From contig CM070904.1 in NCBI GenBank assembly GCA_036417435.1, positions 21,062,835 to 21,126,834 of the forward strand: a stretch of 64,000 bases of DNA, written 5' to 3'. Shown in pieces: positions 9,949-23,219 of this stretch (position 1 is the first letter of the stretch; each line of letters begins with the position of its first letter). The position numbers and the translations under genes were made by a program. Below the pieces are notes generated by a model. That model made no database searches and was not told the origin of the DNA. It saw nothing but the letters and a program-made list of their open reading frames with translations. Origin of the DNA: Inia geoffrensis (Eukaryota; Chordata; Mammalia; Artiodactyla; Iniidae).

Positions 9949-12900
9949 TCTTGGCTGTGGTCAAGGGTACCACAACCACTGCCTGGGTGCAAGTGCTTCC
10001 TTTCAATGATGCTAGTCTCCGGTTATATGACCTGCAGAGGCGTTTCCGAATCTTGTGGTACCTCCAATGTTTATTTAGGTAAGGAATGTGCCTACTGATC
10101 CTCATACCTGCTGTTACCAATTTTCAATTCCACCAACAGCAATAGCTGACTTCCCTTTTTGGCATGCCCTCTTGAGCACTTAAAAGGTTAGGGTTTGACA
10201 GGACTGCAGCCAGGGAACAACTCGGCTAACTTTCTTTTCACTCTCTAATTATGACAGATCCTGAGCATCTTTTCATTTGAATGTGTTCTTTTCTAAAAGA
10301 TGGGTGAGTATCACTGAGTTCTTGAATGGTTCGTGCCTCAGTGTTCGGCCTGATTTGACTTAATTTCAGAGTACCTAGCCCAGGATATTTCTTGAGGGCA
10401 GGGTTGTGTTTGCAAAGCTGCAGGCCATAGACCTTGTGAATGATAGGTGCCTTTCAGCACGGGTGATAAGGTTCTTACGTTTGGTAAGGTTGTTACGGCA
10501 GTGTGCTACAAGGCGGCAGCACTACTCCGTGTGGTCTCTGCTAACTTGAGGAAAGAAAGCCTTAGCGGTGGTCCCAGTGCTGGATTGGAAATGGGGAGTC
10601 GAACATGGCTGAACACACACCCCTGGGCTTGTGTATGCTCACCTCCTGCCCCTTAACCTGCACTGCCACACCCCAGGCATATCTCAAGCCTTGCAAAAGG
10701 GCTCCTCGGAGGGTGCCGTGGATCGCAGGTGGGGCGACTCTAATGAAGAGGGCTGGAGGTGGGAACCTGCCTAGCAGGAGCTGTGGAGATCCGGTTTCTT
10801 CACCGCTCTTCCCTCTCAGCTGCTCCACACTCATTTGGGAACAGCGGGCTCTGCTTACCTGTAGGAGGGCCACGTTGGATCGGGAGAATGTGGTACCACG
10901 CAGGGGAGAATGGGCAATAGCGGTCCGAGGTGCCGCTGGTCAGGTAGCACGTCCTCCTCCCTTGCTGCCTCAGCAGCAGCATGCTCCGGCCGTGGGACCC
11001 AGGCCTGCCGAGGCTCCAGGGGCCTTACCGTGGTAAGGACATCACAGAGGCCTGGGGTAACAGAGTAGGCATTTCTTAACCCCTTACTTGCCTTCTCATT
11101 GAACAGTGCTTTACCCTTTCAGCCTAGTTCATATAGAATTTTGGGTCCTTTTCAATTCTACAGCCACCTGATGCAATTATACACATAGGTGTACCCGTAG
11201 GGTTTCGGATTCTTTGCACTCTTCGTTTATTGAGGAATGTTTTGTAGCGTTCCTTGTGCTTTCCGGTGGGTCGCCCTTGATGAGCACTTTTTGATACGTT
11301 AAGCGTGTTTCTGTGAAACCCGACCTCCTACATCACCCTTCCCCGGTCTCCAATTTCCCCCTCAGGCAACTCCAGGCTTCTTTCTTTCCTTTGTAAACCT
11401 GTGTTACCTTTGTGTACTAGCTCCCTTAGTATCCGTATTGAGATGGCAGACGTAAGTGTGATATCCTGGGATATGTGTCTTGCTGCCTCTAGTTGACCAG
11501 AATTAGTGAGGTCATCTACTGCTCTATGCATGCTGCTGCAAAGAGTTTGAGTTCGTTTTGTTCTGTGGCTGAGTGGTAGTCGACTGTGTGTAGGTAGCAG
11601 AACATCTTTCTCCATTCACCCCTCGCTGCACATTTCGTTCTTTGGATGTCTTGGCTGCGGTCATGGGTACCACAAGGACCGCTGGGGTGCAAGTGCTTCC
11701 TTCCAATGATGCTAGTCTCTGGTTATGCGACCTGCAGCGGGGTTTCCGAATCTCGTGGTACCTCCAGTGTTTACTTTGGTAAGGAATGTGCCTACTGATC
11801 CTCATACCGGCTGTTAGCAATTTACAATCCCACCAACAGCAATAGCTGGCTTCTCTTTTTGGCATGCCCTGTTGATCACTTATGATTTTAGGGTTTGAGA
11901 GGACTGCAGCCAGGGACCACCTCGTGTAGCTTTCTTTGCAGTCTCTAATCATGACAGATCCTGGGCATCTTTTCTTTTGAGTGTGCTGTTTTCTAAAACG
12001 CGAGTGAGTACCACTGAGTTCTTGAAAGGTTCCTGCCTCAGAGTCGGGCCTGATTTGAATTCGTTCCCGATTCCCAGCCCGGGATAATTCTTGAGGGCAG
12101 GGTTGTGTCTGCAAAGCCGCAGGCCATAGGCCTTGTTGTTGATAGGTGCCCTTCAGCACTGTTGTTAAGGTTGTTACGGCAGTGGGCCACAAGGCGGCAG
12201 CACTACTCCGTGTCGTCTCTGGTAACATGGGGAAAGAAAGTCTTAGCGGGGGTCCCGGTGTTGGATTGGAAATGGGGAGTCGAAGGTGGCTGAACACACA
12301 CCCCGGGGCTTTTGTAGGCTCACCCCCTGCCCCTTAACCTGCACTGCCCCGCCCCAGGCATATGGCAAGCCTTGCAAGTGGGCTACTCGGAGGTTGTCGT
12401 GGCTCGCAGGTGGGGCGACTCTAATGAAGTGGGCTGGAGGTGGGAACTTGCCTAGGAGGAGCTGTGGAGATCCGGGTTCTTCACAGCCCTTCCCTCTCAG
12501 CTGTTCCACCATCACATGGATACACCCGGCTGTGCTTACCTGTAGGAGAGCAATGTTACATCGGCAGATTGCGGAACCACGCAGGGGAGAACAGCAGCAG
12601 CATCCTCCAGCCGCGGGACACAGGCCTGCTGAGGCTCCAGGTGTCTGACACAAGCCGAAGTCACAGAGGCCTGAGGTAAAAAAATGGGCATTTCTTAACC
12701 CCTTGCTTGCCTTGTCATTGAACGGTCCTTTTGCCTTTCAGCATAGTTTATATACAATGTTGCGTCTCTTTGACTTCTATAGCCACTTGATGCAATTATA
12801 ACGGTAGCTGCACCTCTAGGGTTTCGGATTTTTTGCCCCGTTAGTTTATCGAGGAATATTTTGTAGCGTTCCCTGTGCTTTCGGGTGGGTCGCCCTTGAT

Positions 12901-13266
12901 GAGCACTTTTTGATACGTTAAGTGTGTTTCTGTTTATCCCAATCTCCTAATTCACCCTTCCCCGGTCTCCAGTTTCCCCATGTAGGAACTCCTCGCTTCT
13001 TTCTTCCCTTTGTGAACCTGTGTTTCCTTTCTTTACTAGCTTCCTTTGTATCCCTATTTAGACTGCACACATAAGTGATATCCGGGGATATGTGCCTTGC
13101 TGCCTCTAATTGACCAGAATTAGGGAGATCATCTTCGGCTCGACCCATGCTGCTGCAAATACTATGAGTTCCTTTTGTTCTGTGGCTGAGTGGTAGGCGA
13201 GTGTGTGTACGTAGCAGAACATCTTTCTCCCTTCACCCCTCGCTCGACAGTTCGTTCGTTTGTATG
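9949..13266 (+). repeat. Unit 4, class C
   Basis: H2 begins at 11649. C-class marks: ctttcaatgatg near 10000, tctccggttatatgacc near 10015, gggtgataagg near 10460, A at 10722 (gtggatcgcagg), gagagcaatg near 12546, C at 12816 (cctctaggg) and A at 12984 (catgtaggaac). G at 10341 differs from A in the other two C units (30243, 56780). Confidence 0.94.
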
Positions 13267-16200
13267 TCTTGGCTGTGGTCAAGGGTACCACAACCACTGA
13301 CTGGGTGCAAGTGCCTCCTTCCAATGATGCTAGTCTCTGGTTATACGACCAGCAGAGTCGTTTCCGAATCTTGTGGTACCTCCAATGTTTATTTAGGTAA
13401 GGAATGTGCCTACTGATCCTCATACCTGGTGTTACCAATTTTCAATTCCACCAACAGCAATAGCTGACTTCCCTTTTTGGCATGCCCTCTTGAGCACTTT
13501 AAAGGTTAGGGTTTGACAGGACGGCAGCCAGGGAACAACTCGGCTAACTTTCTTTTCACTCTCTAATTATGACAGATCCTGATCATCTTTTCATTTGAAT
13601 GTGTTCTTTTCTAAAAGATGGGTGAGTATCACTGAGTTCTTGAATGGTTCGTGCCTCAGTGTTTGGCCTGATTTGACTTAATTTCAGAGTACCTAGCCCA
13701 GGATATTTCTTGAGGGCAGGGTTGTGTTTGCAAAGCTGCAGGCCATAGACCTTGTGAATGATGGGTGCCTTTCCGCACGGTTGGTAAGGTTCTTACGTTT
13801 TGTAAGGTTGTTACGGCAGTGTGCTACAAGGCGGCAGCACTACTCCGTGTGGTCTCTGCTAACTTGAGGAAAGAAAGCCTTAGCGGTGGTCCCAGTGCTG
13901 GATTGGAAATGGGGAGTCGAACATGGCTGAACACACACCCCTGGGCTTGTGTATGCTCACCTCCTGCCCCTTAACCTGCACTGCCACACCCCAGGCATAT
14001 CTCAAGCCTTGCAAAAGGGCTCCTCGGAGGGTGCCGTGGATCGCAGGTGGGGCGACTCTAATGAAGAGGGCTGGAGGTGGGAACCTGCCTAGCAGGAGCT
14101 GTGGAGATCCGGTTTCTTCACCGCTCTTCCCTCTCAGCTGCTCCACACTCATTTGGGAACAGCGGGCTCTGCTTACCTGTAGGAGGGCCACGTTGGATCG
14201 GGAGAATGTGGTACCACGCAGGGGAGAATGGGCAATAGCGGTCCGAGGTGCCGCTGGTCAGGTAGCACGTCCTCCTCCCTTGCTGCCTCAGCAGCAGCAT
14301 GCTCCGGCCGTGGGACCCAGGCCTGCCGAGGCTCCAGGGGCCTTACCGTGGTAAGGACATCACAGAGGCCTGGGGTAACAGAGTAGGCATTTCTTAACCC
14401 CTTACTTGCCTTCTCATTGAACAGTGCTTTACCCTTTCAGCCTAGTTCATATAGAATTTTGGGTCCTTTTCAATTCTACAGCCACCTGATGCAATTATAC
14501 ACATAGGTGTACCCGTAGGGTTTCGGATTCTTTGCACTCTTCGTTTATTGAGGAATGTTTTGTAGCGTTCCTTGTGCTTTCCGGTGGGTCGCCCTTGATG
14601 AGCACTTTTTGATACGTTAAGCGTGTTTCTGTGAAACCCGACCTCCTACATCACCCTTCCCCGGTCTCCAATTTCCCCCTCAGGCAACTCCAGGCTTCTT
14701 TCTTTCCTTTGTAAACCTGTGTTACCTTTGTGTACTAGCTCCCTTAGTATCCGTATTGAGATGGCAGACGTAAGTGTGATATCCTGGGATATGTGTCTTG
14801 CTGCCTCTAGTTGACCAGAATTAGTGAGGTCATCTACTGCTCTATGCATGCTGCTGCAAAGAGTTTGAGTTCGTTTTGTTCTGTGGCTGAGTGGTAGTCG
14901 ACTGTGTGTAGGTAGCAGAACATCTTTCTCCATTCACCCCTCGCTGCACATTTCGTTCTTTGGATGTCTTGGCTGCGGTCATGGGTACCACAAGGACCGC
15001 TGGGGTGCAAGTGCTTCCTTCCAATGATGCTAGTCTCTGGTTATGCGACCTGCAGCGGGGTTTCCGAATCTCGTGGTACCTCCAGTGTTTACTTTGGTAA
15101 GGAATGTGCCTACTGATCCTCATACCGGCTGTTAGCAATTTACAATCCCACCAACAGCAATAGCTGGCTTCTCTTTTTGGCATGCCCTGTTGATCACTTA
15201 TGATTTTAGGGTTTGAGAGGACTGCAGCCAGGGACCACCTCGTGTAGCTTTCTTTGCAGTCTCTAATCATGACAGATCCTGGGCATCTTTTCTTTTGAGT
15301 GTGCTGTTTTCTAAAACGCGAGTGAGTACCACTGAGTTCTTGAAAGGTTCCTGCCTCAGAGTCGGGCCTGATTTGAATTCGTTCCCGATTCCCAGCCCGG
15401 GATAATTCTTGAGGGCAGGGTTGTGTCTGCAAAGCCGCAGGCCATAGGCCTTGTTGTTGATAGGTGCCCTTCAGCACTGTTGTTAAGGTTGTTACGGCAG
15501 TGGGCCACAAGGCGGCAGCACTACTCCGTGTCGTCTCTGGTAACATGGGGAAAGAAAGTCTTAGCGGGGGTCCCGGTGTTGGATTGGAAATGGGGAGTCG
15601 AAGGTGGCTGAACACACACCCCGGGGCTTTTGTAGGCTCACCCCCTGCCCCTTAACCTGCACTGCCCCGCCCCAGGCATATGGCAAGCCTTGCAAGTGGG
15701 CTACTCGGAGGTTGTCGTGGCTCGCAGGTGGGGCGACTCTAATGAAGTGGGCTGGAGGTGGGAACTTGCCTAGGAGGAGCTGTGGAGATCCGGGTTCTTC
15801 ACAGCCCTTCCCTCTCAGCTGTTCCACCATCACATGGATACACCCGGCTGTGCTTACCTGTAGGAGAGCAATGTTACATCGGCAGATTGCGGAACCACGC
15901 AGGGGAGAACAGCAGCAGCATCCTCCAGCCGCGGGACACAGGCCTGCTGAGGCTCCAGGTGTCTGACACAAGCCGAAGTCACAGAGGCCTGAGGTAAAAA
16001 AATGGGCATTTCTTAACCCCTTGCTTGCCTTGTCATTGAACGGTCCTTTTGCCTTTCAGCATAGTTTATATACAATGTTGCGTCTCTTTGACTTCTATAG
16101 CCACTTGATGCAATTATAACGGTAGCTGCACCTCTAGGGTTTCGGATTTTTTGCCCCGTTAGTTTATCGAGGAATATTTTGTAGCGTTCCCTGTGCTTTC

Positions 16201-16584
16201 GGGTGGGTCGCCCTTGATGAGCACTTTTTGATACGTTAAGTGTGTTTCTGTTTATCCCAATCTCCTAATTCACCCTTCCCCGGTCTCCAGTTTCCCCATG
16301 TAGGAACTCCTCGCTTCTTTCTTCCCTTTGTGAACCTGTGTTTCCTTTCTTTACTAGCTTCCTTTGTATCCCTATTTAGACTGCACACATAAGTGATATC
16401 CGGGGATATGTGCCTTGCTGCCTCTAATTGACCAGAATTAGGGAGATCATCTTCGGCTCGACCCATGCTGCTGCAAATACTATGAGTTCCTTTTGTTCTG
16501 TGGCTGAGTGGTAGGCGAGTGTGTGTACGTAGCAGAACATCTTTCTCCCTTCACCCCTCGCTCGACAGTTCGTTCGTTTGTATG
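13267..16584 (+). repeat. Unit 5, E/C hybrid (extra unit of HOR copy 1)
   Basis: H2 begins at 14967. The first part is E-like (gaccagcagagtcg near 13347, acggcagcc near 13521, gatgggtgcc near 13760, T at 13801). From 13941 on (C, not the E-class T) it is C-like to its end, including cctctaggg near 16133 and catgtaggaac near 16299. T at 13500 is shared only with unit 6 (16818). No other HOR copy in the window has such a unit. Confidence 0.92.
13802..13940. other. Interval holding the E-to-C crossover point of the hybrid unit
   Basis: The last E-class marker is T at 13801 and the first C-class marker is C at 13941. C and E units appear identical between these two points, so the exchange cannot be placed more finely. 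A single unequal crossover here between a C unit and a following E unit adds exactly one 3,318-base unit. Confidence 0.8.
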
Positions 16585-19500
16585 TCTTGGCTGTGGTCAA
16601 GGGTACCACAACCACTGACTGGGTGCAAGTGCCTCCTTCCAATGATGCTAGTCTCTGGTTATACGACCAGCAGAGTCGTTTCCGAATCTTGTGGTACCTC
16701 CAATGTTTATTTAGGTAAGGAATGTGCCTACTGATCCTCATACCTGGTGTTACCAATTTTCAATTCCACCAACAGCAATAGCTGACTTCCCTTTTTGGCA
16801 TGCCCTCTTGAGCACTTTAAAGGTTAGGGTTTGACAGGACGGCAGCCAGGGAACAACTCGGCTAACTTTCTTTTCACTCTCTAATTATGACAGATCCTGA
16901 TCATCTTTTCATTTGAATGTGTTCTTTTCTAAAAGATGGGTGAGTATCACTGAGTTCTTGAATGGTTCGTGCCTCAGTGTTTGGCCTGATTTGACTTAAT
17001 TTCAGAGTACCTAGCCCAGGATATTTCTTGAGGGCAGGGTTGTGTTTGCAAAGCTGCAGGCCATAGACCTTGTGAATGATGGGTGCCTTTCCGCACGGTT
17101 GGTAAGGTTCTTACGTTTTGTAAGGTTGTTACGGCAGTGTGCTACAAGGCGGCAGCACTACTCCGTGTGGTCTCTGCTAACTTGAGGAAAGAAAGCCTTA
17201 GCGGTGGTCCCAGTGCTGGATTGGAAATGGGGAGTCGAACATGGCTGAACACACACCCTTGGGCTTGTGTATGCTCACCTCCTGCCCCTTAACCTGCACT
17301 GCCACACCGCAGGCATTTTGCAAGCCTTGCAAGTGGGCTCTTCGGAGGGTGCCGTGCTTCGCAGGTGGGGCGACTCTAATGAAGAGGGCTGGAGGTGGGA
17401 ACCTGCCTAGCAGGAGCTGTGGAGATCCGGTTTCTTCACCGCTCTTCCCTCTCAGCTGCTCCACACTCATTTGGGAACAGCGGGCTCTGCTTACCTGTAG
17501 GAGGGCCACGTTGGATCGGGAGAATGTGATACCACGCAGGGGAGAATGGGCAATAGCGGTCCGCGGTGCCGCTGGTCAGGTAGCACGTCCTCCTCCCTTG
17601 CTGCCTCAGCAGCAGCATGCTCCGGCCGTGGGACCCAGGCCTGCCGAGGCTCCAGGAGCCTTACCGTGGTAACGACATCACAGAGGCCTGGGGTAACAGA
17701 GTAGGCATTTCTTAACCCCTTACTTGCCTTCTCATTGAACAGTGCTTTACCCTTTCAGCCTAGTTCATATAGAATTTTGGGTCCTTTTCAATTCTACAGC
17801 CACGTGATGCAATTATACACGTAGGTGTACCCGTAGGGTTTCGGATTCTTTGCACTCTTCGTTTATTGAGGAATGTTTTGTAGCGTTCCCTGTGCTTTCC
17901 GGTGGGTCGCCCTTGATGAGCACTTTTTGATACGTTAAGCGTGTTTCTGTGAAACCCGACCTCCTACATCACCCTTCCCTGGTCTCCAATTTCCCCCTCA
18001 GGCAACTCCAGGCTTCTTTCTTTCCTTTGTAAACCTGTGTTACCTTTGTGTACTAGCTCCCTTAGTATCCGTATTGAGATGGCAGACGTAAGTGTGATAT
18101 CCTGGGATATGTGTCTTGCTGCCTCTAGTTGACCAGAATTAGTGAGGTCATCTACTGCTCTATGCATGCTGCTGCAAAGAGTTTGAGTTCGTTTTGTTCT
18201 GTGGCTGAGTGGTAGTCGACTGTGTGTAGGTAGCAGAACATCTTTCTCCATTCACCCCTCGCTGCACATTTCGTTCTTTGGATGTCTTGGCTGCGGTCAT
18301 GGGTACCACAAGGACCGCTGGGGTGCAAGTGCTTCCTTCCAATGATGCTAGTCTCTGGTTATGCGACCTGCAGCGGGGTTTCCGAATCTCGTGGTACCTC
18401 CAGTGTTTACTTTGGTAAGGAATGTGCCTACTGATCCTCATACCGGCTGTTAGCAATTTACAATCCCACCAACAGCAATAGCTGGCTTCTCTTTTTGGCA
18501 TGCCCTGTTGATCACTTATGATTTTAGGGTTTGAGAGGACTGCAGCCAGGGACCACCTCGTGTAGCTTTCTTTGCAGTCTCTAATCATGACAGATCCTGG
18601 GCATCTTTTCTTTTGAGTGTGCTGTTTTCTAAAACGCGAGTGAGTACCACTGAGTTCTTGAAAGGTTCCTGCCTCAGAGTCGGGCCTGATTTGAATTCGT
18701 TCCCGATTCCCAGCCCGGGATAATTCTTGAGGGCAGGGTTGTGTCTGCAAAGCCGCAGGCCATAGGCCTTGTTGTTGATAGGTGCCCTTCAGCACTGTTT
18801 TTAAGGTTGTTACGGCAGTGGGCCACAAGGCGGCAGCACTACTCCGTGTCGTTTCTGGTAACATGGGGAAAGAAAGTCTTAGCGGGGGTCCCGGTGTTGG
18901 ATTGGAAATGGGGAGTCGAAGGTGGCTGAACACACACCCCGGGGCTTTTGTAGGCTCACCCCCTGCCCCTTAACCTGCACTGCCCCGCCCCAGGCATATG
19001 GCAAGCCTTGCAAGTGGGCTACTCGGAGGTTGTCGTGGCTCGCAGGTGGGGCGATTCTAATGAAGTGGGCTAGAGGTGGGAACTTGCCTAGGAGGAGCTG
19101 TGGAGATCCGGGTTCTTCACAGCCCTTCCCTCTCAGCTGTTCCACCATCACATGGATACACCCGGCTGTGCTTACCTGTAGGAGAGCAATGTTACATCGG
19201 CAGATTCCGGAACCACGCAGGGGAGAACAGCAGCAGCATACTCCAGCCGCGGGACACAGGCCTGCTGAGGCTCCAGGTGTCTGACACAAGCCGAAGTCAC
19301 AGAGGCCTGAGGTAAAAAAATGGGCATTTCTTAACCCCTTGCTTGCCTTGTCATTGAACGGTCCTTTTGCCTTTCAGCATAGTTTATATACAATGTTGCG
19401 TCACTTTGACTTCTATAGCCACTTGATGCAATTATAACGGTAGCTGCACCTGTAGGGTTTCGGATTTTTTGCCCCGTTAGTTTATCGAGGAATATTTTGT

Positions 19501-19902
19501 AGCGTTCCCTGTGCTTTCGGGTGGGTCGCCCTTGATGAGCACTTTTTGATACGTTAAGTGTGTTTCTGTTTATCCCAATCTCCTAATTCACCCTTCCCCG
19601 GTCTCCAGGTTCCCCATGTGGGAACTCCTCGCTTCTTTCTTCCCTTTGTGAACCTGTGTTTCCTTTCTTTACTAGCTTCCTTTGTATCCCTATTTAGACT
19701 GCACACATAAGTGATATCCGGGGATATGTGCCTTGCTGCCTCTAATTGACCAGAGTTAGGGAGATCATCTTCGGCTCGACCCATGCTGCTGCAAATACTA
19801 TGAGTTCCTTTTGTTCTGTGGCTGAGTGGTAGGCGAGTGTGTGTAGGTAGCAGAACATCTTTCTCCCTTCAGCCCTCGCTCGACAGTTTGTTCGTTTGTA
19901 TG
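16585..19902 (+). repeat. Unit 6, class E
   Basis: H2 begins at 18285. E-class marks: gaccagcagagtcg near 16665, G at 16841 (acggcagcc), G at 17081 (gatgggtgcc), T at 17259 (cccttgggc), gtgcttcgc near 17354, gtgataccacg near 17526, gtccgcggtg near 17561, gtaacgacat near 17670, ccctggtctcc near 17977, gtttttaagg near 18797, gcgattcta near 19052 and ccaggttcccc near 19606. T at 16818 is shared only with unit 5. Confidence 0.94.
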
Positions 19903-22900
19903 TCTTGGCTGTGGTCAAGGGTACCACAAGCACTGACTGGGTGCAAGTGCTTCCTTCCAATGATGCTAGTCTCTGGTTATACGACCTGCAGAGGCGTTTC
20001 CGAATCTTGTGGTACCTCCAATGTTTATTTAGGTAAGGAATGTGCCTACTGATCCTCATACCTGCTGTTACCAATTTACAATTCCACCAACAGCAATAGC
20101 TGACTTCCCTTTTTGGCATGCACTCTTGAGCACTTAAAATGTTAGGGTTTGACAGGACTGCAGCCAGGGAACAACTCGGCTAACTTTCTTTTCACTCTCT
20201 AATTATGACAGATCCTGAGCATGTTTTCATTTGAATGTGTTCTTTTCTAAAAGATGGGTGAGTATCACTGAGTTCTTGAATGGTTCGTGCCTCAGTGTTT
20301 GGCCTGATTTGACTTAATTTCAGAGTACCTAGCCCAGGATATTTCTTGAGGGCAGGGTTGTGTTTGCAAAGCTGCAGGCCATAGACCTTGTGAATGATAG
20401 GTGCCTTTCAGCACGGTTGATAAGGTTCTTACGTTTGGTAAGGTTGTTACGGCAGTGTGCTACAAGGCGGCAGCACTACTCCGTGTGGTCTCTGCTAACT
20501 TGAGGAAAGAAAGCCTTAGCGGTGGTCCCAGTGCTGGATTGGAAATGGGGAGTCGAACATGGCTGAACACACACCCCTGGGCTTGTGTATGCTCACCTCC
20601 TGCCCCTTAACCTGCACTGCCACACCCCAGGCATATCTCAAGCCTTGCAAAAGGGCTCCTCGGAGGGTGCCGTGGTTCGCACGTGGGGCGACTCTAATGA
20701 AGAGGGTTGGAGGTGGGAACCTGCCTAGCAGGAGCTGTGGAGATCCGGTTTCTTCACCGCTCTTCCCTCTCAGCTGCTCCACACTCATTTGGGAACAGCG
20801 GGCTCTGCTTACCTGTAGGAGGGCCACGTTGGATCGGGAGAATGTGGTACCACGCAGGGGAGAATGGGCAATAGCGGTCCGAGGTGCCGCTGGTCAGGTA
20901 GCACGTCCTCCTCCCTTGCTGCCTCAGCAGCAGCATGCTCCGGCCGTGGGGCCCAGGCCTGCCGAGGCTCCAGGAGCCTTACCGTGGTAAGGACATCACA
21001 GAGGCCTGGGGTAACAGAGTAGGCATTTCTTAACCCCTTACTTGCCTTCTCATTGAACAGTGCTTTCCCTTTCAGCCTAGTTCATATAGAATTTTGGGTC
21101 CTTTTCAATTCTACAGCCACCTGATGCAATTATACACGTAGGTGTACCCGTAGGGTTTCGGATTCTTTGCACTCTTCGTTTATTGAGGAATGTTTTGTAG
21201 CGTTCCCTGTGCTTTCCGGTGGGTCGCCCTTGATGAGCACTTTTTGATACGTTAAGCGTGTTTCTGTGAAACCCGACCTCCTACATCACCCTTCCCCGGT
21301 CTCCAATTTCCCCCTCAGGCAACTCCAGGCTTCTTTCTTTCCTTTGTAAACCTGTGTTACCTTTGTGTACTAGCTCCCTTAGTATCCGTATTGAGATGGC
21401 AGACGTAAGTGTGATATCCTGGGATATGTGTCTTGCTGCCTCTAGTTGACCAGAATTAGTGAGGTCATCTACTGCTCTATGCATGCTGCTGCAAAGAGTT
21501 TGAGTTCGTTTTGTTCTGTGGCTGAGTGGTAGTCGACTGTGTGTAGGTAGCTGCACATCTTTCTGCATTCACCCCTCGCGGCACATTTCGTTCTTTGGAT
21601 GTCTTGGCTGCGGTCATGGGTACCACAAGGACCGCTGGGGTGCAAGTGCTTCCTTCCAATGATGCTAGTCTCTGGTTATGCGACCTGCAGCGGGGTTTCC
21701 GAATCTCGTGGTACCTCCAGTGTTTACTTTGGTAAGGAATGTGCCTACTGATCCTCATACCGGCTGTTAGCAATTTACAATCCCACCAACAGCAATAGCT
21801 GGCTTCTCTTTTTGGCATGCCCTGTTGATCACTTATGATTTTAGGGTTTGAGAGGACTGCAGCCAGGGACCACCTCGTGTAGCTTTCTTTGCACTCTCTA
21901 ATCATGACAGATCCTGGGCATCTTTTCTTTTGAGTGTGCTGTTTTCTAAAACGCGAGTGAGTACCACTGAGTTCTTGAAAGGTTCCTGCCTCAGAGTCGG
22001 GCCTGAGTTGAATTCGTTCCCGATTCCCAGCCCGGGATAATTCTTGAGGGCAGGGTTGTGTCTGCAAAGCCGCAGGCCATAGGCCTTGTTGTTGATAGGT
22101 GCCCTTCAGCACTGTTGTTAAGGTTGTTACGGCAGTGGGCCACAAGGCGGCAGCACTACTCCGTGTCGTCTCTGGTAACATGGGGAAAGAAAGTCTTAGC
22201 GGGGGTCCCGGTGTTGGATTGGAAATGGGGAGTCGAAGGTGGCTGAACACACACCCCGGGGCTTTTGTAGGCTCACCCCCTGCCCCGTAACCTGCACTGC
22301 CCCGCCCCAGGCATATGGCAAGCCTTGCAAGTGGGCTACTCGGAGGGTGTCGTGGCTCGCAGGTGGGGCGACTCTAATGAAGTGGGCTGGAGGTGGGAAC
22401 TTGCCTAGGAGGAGCTGTGGAGATCCGGGTTCTTCACAGCCCTTCCCTCTCAGCTGTTCCACCATCACATGGATACACCCGGCTGTGCTTACCTGTAGGA
22501 GGGCCATGTTACATCGGCAGATTGCGGAACCACGCAGGGGAGAACAGCAGCAGCATCCTCCAGCCGCGGGACACAGGCCTGCTGAGGCTCCAGGTGTCTG
22601 ACACAAGCCGAAGTCACAGAGGCCTGAGGTAAGAAAATGGGCATTTCTTAACCCCTTGCTTGCCTTGTCATTGAACGGTCCTTTTGCCTTTCAGCATAGT
22701 TTATATACAATGTTGCGTCTCTTTGACTTCTATAGCCACTTGATGCAATTATAACGGTAGCTGCACCTGTAGGGTTTCGGATTTTTTGCCCCGTTAGTTT
22801 ATCGAGGAATATTTTGTAGCGTTCCCTGTGCTTTCGGGTGGGTCGCCCTTGATGAGCACTTTTTGATACGTTAAGTGTGTTTCTGTTTATCCCAATCTCC

Positions 22901-23219
22901 TAATTCACCCTTCCCCGGTCTCCAGTTTCCCCATGTGGGAACTCCTCGCTTCTTTCTTCCCTTTGTGAACCTGTGTTTCCTTTCTTTACTAGCTTCCTTT
23001 GTATCCCTAATTAGACTGCACACATAAGTGTTATCCTGGGATATGTGCCTTGCTGCCTCTAATTGACCAGAATTAGGGAGATCATCTTCGGCTCGACCCA
23101 TGCTGCTGCAAATACTATGAGTTCCTTTTGTTCTGTGGCTGAGTGGTAGGCGAGTGTGTGTACGTAGCAGAACATCTTTCTCCCTTCACCCCTCGCTCGA
23201 CAGTTCGTTCGTTTGTATG
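19903..23219 (+). repeat. Unit 7, class A1
   Basis: H2 begins at 21602. It has the A1 marks (catgcactc, one-base deletion in H1, gagttgaattcg, ccccgtaacc). G at 21824 separates it from units 1 and 12 and joins it with unit 15. Length 3,317. Confidence 0.94.

Larger units (their letters stand above)
1..19902 (+). repeat. HOR copy 1, six-unit expanded variant (A1-B-A2-C-E/C-E)
   Basis: This block holds six units, 19,902 bases, which is exactly the 16,584-base standard HOR plus one 3,318-base unit. The extra unit is the E/C hybrid at 13267-16584, inserted between the C and E units. The other five follow the standard order. Its A1 unit has C at 1922, shared with the A1 unit of HOR copy 3 (38408), whereas copies 2 and 4 have G at the matching sites 21824 and 48361. 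Confidence 0.93.
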
